Below, in pieces: positions 59,459 through 64,000 of a DNA stretch of 64,000 nucleotides; within the stretch, counting starts at the first letter, position 1; every line of letters starts with the position of its first letter. This DNA comes from Streptomyces sp. CCM_MD2014 (GTDB taxonomy: Bacteria; Actinomycetota; Actinomycetes; Streptomycetales; Streptomycetaceae). The notes under the pieces are model-generated. The model was not told the origin of the DNA and ran no database searches. It saw only the letters and a program-made list of their open reading frames with translations. The position numbers and the translations under genes are program-made. The stretch spans positions 8,184,001 to 8,248,000 of the forward strand of contig NZ_CP009754.1 in the NCBI RefSeq assembly GCF_000772045.1, given 5' to 3'.

Positions 59459-60232
59459 TCACACGGTGCGGATGGTGCCGCCGTCGACCACGTGCTCGGA
59501 TCCGGTGATGCCACTGGCCCGGTCCGAGACCAGGAACGCGATCGTCTCGGCGACCTCTTCGGGCTCCGCCGGCCGTCCCAGCGGGATGCCGCCCAGCACC
59601 CGCATCAATTCGCCGAGCGCGGCCTCGCGGGTGATGCCGCCCTCGCTCATCCGGCGTGCCAGCAGGCCCTCGGCGCCGTCGGTGCGAATGAAGCCGGGAG
59701 CGACCGAGTTGACCCGGACGCCCGCCGGGGCCACCTCGTTGGCGAGACCCTTGCTGTACGTGGTCAGAGCACTCTTGGCCGCGGCGTAGGCCAGGGTCGA
59801 GTGGTGCAGCGGCATCCGGCGCTGGATGGAGGTCACGTGTACGACCGCGCCCGAACCGCGAGCCACCATGCCGGGGACGATCGCGCGGTCGAGCCGGACC
59901 GCGGGCAGAAGGTTGAGTGCCAGTTCCTGCGCCCATCGCTCGTCGTCGAGCGCCGCGTATCCACCGGCCGGAGAGCGGGAGCCGCCCACGACATGCACCA
60001 GGATGTCCGGCACGCCGACCAGCTCGGCCACGGCCTCGGACGACGCCTTGACGCCTTCGGGTGTGCTCAGGTCGGCGGGCACGAAGACGACGTCGGCCGT
60101 CTCCGGAGCCGAGCGGGCGATGGAGACGACCCTCGCCCCCGCCTCCCGCAGCAGCCGTGCCGTCGCCAGCCCGGCTCCCTTGCTGCCACCCGCCACCACG
60201 GCGACGCGTTCGTCGAGATCATTTCTGTTCAT
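59459..60232 (-). CDS. short-chain dehydrogenase/reductase
   Basis: The 257-aa classical SDR has the cofactor segment VAVVAGGSKGAGLA (variant of TGxxxGxG with AGG), YAAAKSALTTYSKGLA as the YxxxK active site, and the C-terminal GSEHVVDGGTIRTV. The start is ATG 60230-60232 (MNRNDLDERVAVV); the 27 codons before it are Arg/Pro-rich. It leads an operon with SnoaL-like and MerR genes. The substrate is unknown. Confidence 0.92.
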   Translation of the reverse strand: MNRNDLDERVAVVAGGSKGAGLATARLLREAGARVVSIARSAPETADVVFVPADLSTPEGVKASSEAVAELVGVPDILVHVVGGSRSPAGGYAALDDERWAQELALNLLPAVRLDRAIVPGMVARGSGAVVHVTSIQRRMPLHHSTLAYAAAKSALTTYSKGLANEVAPAGVRVNSVAPGFIRTDGAEGLLARRMSEGGITREAALGELMRVLGGIPLGRPAEPEEVAETIAFLVSDRASGITGSEHVVDGGTIRTV

Positions 60233-60336
60233 GTCGGCCAGCGTGGGGCCTCTCCCGGGGGGAGACTCAAGCCGGGCGGCGGCCCGGCTCCGATCCCGTC
60301 GAGGCGTCGGCACGGTCCCGGGTTCTGGTCGGGGCG

Positions 60337-61389
60337 TCAGGTGGGGGACTTCTCTCCGAGCTTCCGGGAGAACGCCGTGGCGGACGCACGCGAGGCCTGC
60401 TCCACGATGCTGATGCCGACCTCCTGGGTGCTGCAGCCGTTGAGAAGCACCGCCATCAGATAGACGCGCCCCTCACGCTCTATCCGACCGATGCTGTTGA
60501 CGTCCCACTTCTTGGTCTGGGTCCGCTTGAGCCACCCGTTCTTCAGCGCGGTCGTGCCCGAGTCGGCCGCCGCCGACACGCCCCAGGTCTGGCTTCCCAC
60601 GACGTGCCGCATCAAGTCCTGGATGTAGGCCCGCGACGCCTCGCTCAGGGGCGACTTGTCGCCGAACACGGACTGGAGCAGGCGTATCTGATCCTCCGCT
60701 GTGGTTTGGGTGATGCCCCAGACGGTCCCGGAACCACCCTGTGTCTGGAACAGGCCGAGCCGTTCGTTGGCCGCGTCGAGCCCCGAGGCGCTGCCTATCC
60801 GAGTCCACAGGGCACTGGTCGATTCGTTGTCGCTCTTCTGGATCATGGCGGCGGACTGGGCACGCTCCTCGGTGCTCAACCTCCGTCCCTGGTCCTGCGC
60901 TTGGAGCAGCAGGGTCGCCAGGATGTCCACCTTCACGATGCTGGCGGTGTCGAAGACGTCGTGTCCGTAGGTCGCCATGGCACCGGTCTCGACGTCCAGC
61001 ATCGCCACGGACATCCGGTTGTCGCCGAAGAGCGCGGTCACGGGCGCCAGAGCCGGTCCGAGGTCGAACGGTTTCCGTGTCGAGGCGGGCGACGGCGACG
61101 GCTTAGATGCGTCCGCAGGCGCCTCGTCCGCCTTCGCCCGGGCCGAGACGGCCGATGGGGACGGAGCCTTCCCGTCGGCGGACGCGGACGACTCACCGGA
61201 GTTGCCTCCGGTGAGGGCGTAGGCGGCGGCACCGCCGATCAGGATCACGACCGACGTCACGGTCCACGCCATGCGGCGTCGCCTGGCCCTGCGACGACGT
61301 CGTTGCTCCCGGCGAGAGCGGCCGCGTCGCCGAACAGGTGGGGTCTCATGCACGGGTGGGATGATAATCGAATCAAAGTTCGAGATCAT
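60337..61389 (-). CDS. membrane-anchored class A beta-lactamase-like serine hydrolase
   Basis: The 350-aa protein has an Arg-rich cytoplasmic start, one membrane helix (residues about 40-60), a Ser/Pro/Ala-rich linker and a beta-lactamase-like domain. Active-site motifs are S150-x-x-K153 (TASIVK) and S186-D187-N188 (KSDNES); the third box reads LKNGW where KTG is usual. The set suggests a penicillin-interactive enzyme or D,D-peptidase-related hydrolase on the outer face. The ATG at 61387-61389 is used; Met 40, just before the helix, is an alternative. Confidence 0.88.
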   Translation of the reverse strand: MISNFDSIIIPPVHETPPVRRRGRSRREQRRRRRARRRRMAWTVTSVVILIGGAAAYALTGGNSGESSASADGKAPSPSAVSARAKADEAPADASKPSPSPASTRKPFDLGPALAPVTALFGDNRMSVAMLDVETGAMATYGHDVFDTASIVKVDILATLLLQAQDQGRRLSTEERAQSAAMIQKSDNESTSALWTRIGSASGLDAANERLGLFQTQGGSGTVWGITQTTAEDQIRLLQSVFGDKSPLSEASRAYIQDLMRHVVGSQTWGVSAAADSGTTALKNGWLKRTQTKKWDVNSIGRIEREGRVYLMAVLLNGCSTQEVGISIVEQASRASATAFSRKLGEKSPT

Positions 61390-61573
61390 CGGGTATCTCG
61401 ACGGTGCGTCCTTTCCTGGTCGTCGACCACTTCCTTGTTCCGGATGGCGAGACGCACCTCACACCTCACCGGCGTCACGTATCAGGTCACGGATGGTCAG
61501 GTAGGGGCGTAACGGCGGAACAGTCATGAGCTGGAACCGGCCGACTCGCGCCCACGAAGGAGGTTCCATTGTC

Positions 61574-61870
61574 ATGAGCGCACTCACCGACCTTCTGTCG
61601 GCCGACGGCATCCGGCTCGACGTAGAAGCGGAGGACTGGAGGTCCGCCGTTCGCGCGTCCGGACAGGTGCTGGTCGACGAGGGCATCAGTGCGGCCGAGT
61701 ACACCGAGGCGATGGTACGCAACGTCGAGGAGAACGGCCCGTGCATCGTCCTCGCCCCGGGGTTCGCCCTGGCCCGCACCCGCCCCTTCGAGGCGGTGCT
61801 GAAGACCGGCATGTCCTGGGTGAGGCTGGCCTCTCCCGTCGCCTTCGGTCACGAGACCAAAGATCCGGTG
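61574..61870 (+). pseudogene. truncated PTS IIA-like gene lacking the active-site His
   Basis: The 99 codons from ATG 61574 (MSALTDLLSADGIRLDVEAE) match the start of PTS IIA proteins of the UlaC/mannitol group: ENGPCIVLAPGFALARTRPF, SWVRLASPVAFGHETKDPV. The phosphorylated His of the usual ALPHARP is gone (ALARTRP), and the homology ends exactly after KDPV, before the rest of the domain. From there on the minus strand shows an alpha/beta-hydrolase tail. The gene is dead, and the joint looks like a recombination scar. Confidence 0.65.
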
Positions 61871-62059
61871 CACCTCGCAGGGACGCGAAACACTGACCGC
61901 GTCCTGGGAGGTGAGGCTTATGACCGTGGTGTTCACGCGTTCGGCCATGAAGAGCCGGGTCCGCGCCGGGATGTTGCGGCCTTCGGTGGCGACGAGATCC
62001 CACGAGGGAATGTCCTTCCACGCCGCGGCCGGGGCGCCCCCCGGCGCGGCATCGGTCAC
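61866..62059 (-). pseudogene. C-terminal remnant of an alpha/beta hydrolase
   Basis: Reading the minus strand gives WKDIPSWDLVATEGRNIPAR, then RLFMAERVNTT and DAVSVSRPCEV. This matches the last segment of alpha/beta hydrolases (W-x-x-IPSW-x-x-A-T-x-D-x-N-IP, FMAERA, SHAVSVSRP), which includes the catalytic His; here SHAV reads QDAV, so that His is replaced. The N-terminal nucleophile region is missing and the fragment abuts the truncated PTS IIA gene head to head. Confidence 0.6.
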
Positions 62060-62304
62060 GGGCCGGGGTAGCTGTATCGCCCGTCCGGCCGGGATGGTCC
62101 GACGCGACTGTGTGGGCGGCGGATCGGGGACCTTGTCTGCGGGCTCGAGGCCGGGCCAGGACCAGTCAGGAGGCGGCCAACGGTACGGTCATCACCCGCA
62201 TGGTGGGACGAAGAGCCATGGCCGGGTCCGGAAGGCCGCCCGGTGCAGGCTGCCGGCCCGCGGCCAGTAGGCTGGTCGTTTGCTGTCGGACCAGGGAGGT
62301 CGAC

Positions 62305-62730
62305 GTGGACTATGGCGACAAGCTCTTCTGGCTCTCGGTTGTGATTCAACGCAAGTACGCGGAGGTCTGCGCCGAGTTCGATATGACCCCCTCGCAGGCC
62401 ACGCTGCTCTGCGCGGTCAGGAACGAGCCGCGGCGGATGGCCGACCTCGCCGCGTCGTTGGGTATGACCAAGAACGCATTGAGCCAGCTGGTCGATCGCA
62501 CTGCGCGGCGCGAGTTGGTCGTCCGGGCAAGCTCGGCGCAGGACCGCCGGGTCGTCATGCTCAGCGCGACGCCCACGGGGAAGGCGCTCGGCGAGGCTGT
62601 TTACGCCGCGGTCGCCAAGCGCCTGCCCGAGATTGCGAGGGATCTCGACGCCGACGACCAGCGCGACTTCGAGCGCGTGGCCACCGCCATCGTGGACACC
62701 TCGGACCTCTCTTCGCCCACCTCGGATTAG
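62305..62730 (+). CDS. MarR-family transcriptional regulator
   Basis: The 141-aa protein has the winged helix at about residues 25-90 (FDMTPSQATLLCAVRNEPRRMADLAASLGMTKNALSQLVDR, then AQDRRVVMLSATPTGK) and terminal helices for dimerisation. The start is GTG 62305-62307 with GGAGG 6 nt upstream. It is followed after 98 bp by an NmrA-family gene whose promoter contains two GTTCA-N5-TGAAC sites, the most likely operators for this protein. Confidence 0.92.
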   Translation: MDYGDKLFWLSVVIQRKYAEVCAEFDMTPSQATLLCAVRNEPRRMADLAASLGMTKNALSQLVDRTARRELVVRASSAQDRRVVMLSATPTGKALGEAVYAAVAKRLPEIARDLDADDQRDFERVATAIVDTSDLSSPTSD

Positions 62731-62765
62731 CCCATCGCACTGTGAGGTCCCGCTGCACACGCATC

Positions 62766-62810
62766 TTGACGAGGTTCACGGCATGAACTAATTTCGTTCA
62801 CGCCATGAAC
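62766..62810 (+). promoter_or_regulatory. MarR-controlled promoter with two 15-bp operators
   Basis: TTGACG (62766-62771) and TAATTT (62789-62794) are 17 bp apart, a near-consensus promoter. Operator 1, GTTCA-CGGCA-TGAAC (62774-62788), fills the spacer; operator 2, GTTCA-CGCCA-TGAAC (62796-62810), begins 22 bp later, two DNA turns away on the same face. Binding at either would block RNA polymerase at the NmrA gene. Confidence 0.85.
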
Positions 62811-62828
62811 TAGTGAAGGGTGGCAGCG

Positions 62829-63722
62829 ATGAGCGCACAGACGACCGGCACGATCGCAGTTTTCGGCGCGACGGGGCAGCAGGGCGGGGCGGTGGTCGAC
62901 GCGCTGCTGGACCACAAGGCGCGGGTGCGGGCCCTGGTCCGCGATCCGCGGTCCGACCGGGCTCAGGCGCTGGCCGCCCGCGGCGTCGAGCTGGCGGCCG
63001 TCCGGGCCGAAGACCCGGCGTCGTCGGCCGCCGCGCTGGCGGGGGTCGAGGCGTTCTACTTCATGACCCCGGAGGCGAACAGCCTCGAAGAGGTCGAGGC
63101 GGAGGTCCGCATCGGTACCGCGCTCGTCGACGCGGCGGTCGAGGCGGGCGTCCCGCACGTCGTGTTCAACTCGGTCTTCGGCGCGGACCGGGAGTCGGGT
63201 GTGCCGCACCACGACTCGAAGCACGCGATCGAGGAGCACCTGAGGAAGTCCGGTCTCAGGGCCTCGATGGTCCGCGCGACCGCCTTCATGGAGAACTTCG
63301 CGAGCGTGCTGGCACCGAGCCTGGAGCACGGGGAGATCGTGCTGAGGATGCCGCTGCCGGAGGACGTTCCCCTGAAGATGATCTCGGTCAGGGACATCGG
63401 CCGGGTCGCCGCCGCGCTCCTGCTCGGCACCGCCCAGGCACCCGGCGGAGCCGTCGAGCTCGTGGGCGACGAGCTGACGGGCCCGCAGATCGCCGCGGCG
63501 TTCGGCGCGCACGCCGGGCTCCCGGCACGATACGAGGCCCTCCCGGTGAGCGTGCTTCCCAACGATCTCGACAGGGTGATGTTCCGCGAGTTCGCGCAGG
63601 CGGCGGAACACCCTGCGGACCCCGCGATGGTGCGCGCGATCGAGCCGGCCACCCTGGACCTGGCCGAGTGGATCCGAGCCACCGGCTGGACCGCGCCCAC
63701 AAACGTGGCACCCTCACCCTGA
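62829..63722 (+). CDS. NmrA-family NAD(P)-binding protein
   Basis: The 297-aa protein has an N-terminal Rossmann motif GATGQQGGAVVDALL (GxxGxxG) at about residues 14-28, ALVRDPRSDRAQALAARGVE, and a conserved AFYFMTPE; the active-site Tyr/Lys pair of classical SDRs is absent, as in NmrA-like atypical SDRs (quinone reductase or redox-sensing types). GAAGGG precedes the ATG at 62829. It is expressed from the MarR-controlled promoter, which suggests induction by electrophiles, phenolics or oxidants. Confidence 0.92.
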   Translation: MSAQTTGTIAVFGATGQQGGAVVDALLDHKARVRALVRDPRSDRAQALAARGVELAAVRAEDPASSAAALAGVEAFYFMTPEANSLEEVEAEVRIGTALVDAAVEAGVPHVVFNSVFGADRESGVPHHDSKHAIEEHLRKSGLRASMVRATAFMENFASVLAPSLEHGEIVLRMPLPEDVPLKMISVRDIGRVAAALLLGTAQAPGGAVELVGDELTGPQIAAAFGAHAGLPARYEALPVSVLPNDLDRVMFREFAQAAEHPADPAMVRAIEPATLDLAEWIRATGWTAPTNVAPSP

Positions 63723-63794
63723 AGGCTGCCTAACTGGCTCTAACAAAAGCTGCTGATCATGAGACTGTCGGCCTCTCCGCTCGTAGGTCTGGGC

Positions 63795-64000
63795 ATGGGA
63801 AACCGTCAGTCGCGGCCGTGGATCGTGTCGGATGAACTGTGGTCGCTGGTCGAGCCGTTGCTGCCGACGCCAGGTCCGAAGAAGGTCCAGGGCAGACCGC
63901 GGGTGCCGGACCGGCAGGCCCTGTGCGGAATCCTCTTCGTCCTGCACACCGGCATCCAGTGGGAGTACCTCCCTCAGGAACTCGGCTTCGGCTCGGGCAT
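63795..64000 (+). mobile_element. IS5-family transposase, N-terminal part (cut by window edge)
   Basis: An open frame from ATG 63795 runs off the right edge. It reads WIVSDELWSLVEPLLPTPGP, then GRPRVPDRQALCGILFVLHT and GIQWEYLPQELGFGSG, the N-terminal pattern of IS5-group transposases. The 70 bp before it (for example TAACTGGCTCTAACAAAAG from 63731) probably include the left inverted repeat, but the partner end is outside the window. The frame appears intact here, unlike the relic at 50.0 kb. Confidence 0.85.

Overview
This 64-kb window has the features of a Streptomyces or close actinomycete chromosome. It is very GC-rich throughout, uses GTG and TTG starts freely, overlaps neighbouring genes by 4 nt (ATGA, GTGA or TTGA), and has actinomycete families such as SpoIIE/PAS/GAF phosphatases, a CU044_5270-type sigma partner, sucrase/ferredoxin-like proteins and calerythrin-like EF-hand proteins. 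No rRNA, tRNA or CRISPR array was seen. The text looks like a chromosomal arm or accessory region: many small regulator-plus-enzyme units, several decayed gene fragments and two IS5-type transposase pieces.

Layout. 0-5.6 kb: a truncated gene end, a LysR/cupin/DoxX unit, an ECF sigma factor with its membrane partner, and a MerR/SDR pair sharing an elongated-spacer promoter. 5.7-11 kb: a second Clp ATPase and a PAS-GAF-SpoIIE phosphatase. 11.1-13.6 kb: a tightly coupled operon encoding an 88-aa peptide made of three 23-aa repeats, a JmjC/ROX-type iron oxygenase and a sucrase/ferredoxin-like protein; this is the most promising candidate for an undescribed system. 13.6-18 kb: DUF488/alkyltransferase-like and TUDOR-like DUF2945 genes, a FdhF/YdeP molybdenum oxidoreductase and a SRPBCC protein. 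18.2-20.7 kb: TetR with a 25-bp palindromic operator controlling an FtsX/ATPase exporter. 21-23.6 kb: a zeta-toxin operon with a histidine phosphatase. 24-33.5 kb: GlxA/HD genes, a tautomerase, two methyltransferases, a DCC protein and a PP2C phosphatase, interspersed with remnants of AraC, MarR and Ku genes.

33.8-47 kb is a coherent alpha-mannan utilisation locus. A LacI regulator, GH125, ROK kinase and mannose-6-phosphate isomerase lie on the minus strand. Diverging from them are an ABC importer (binding protein and two permeases), a secreted GH76 endo-mannanase and a GH38 alpha-mannosidase. Together they would cut mannan outside the cell, import fragments, release mannose inside and pass it to fructose-6-phosphate. 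Two GTTAAC-type palindromes in the divergent promoter are likely LacI sites.

47-64 kb: a frameshifted gene, a DUF2975/XRE/flavoprotein operon, an aldehyde dehydrogenase-MFS-TetR unit, and a cis-prenyltransferase gene coupled to an unusual MpaB-like (DUF2236) oxygenase fused to EF-hands, followed by a stand-alone four-EF-hand protein. Then come a SDR/SnoaL/MerR operon, a class A beta-lactamase-like protein, a chimeric scar joining a dead PTS IIA gene to a hydrolase tail, and a MarR/NmrA pair whose promoter carries two GTTCA-N5-TGAAC operators. An IS5-family transposase runs off the right edge.
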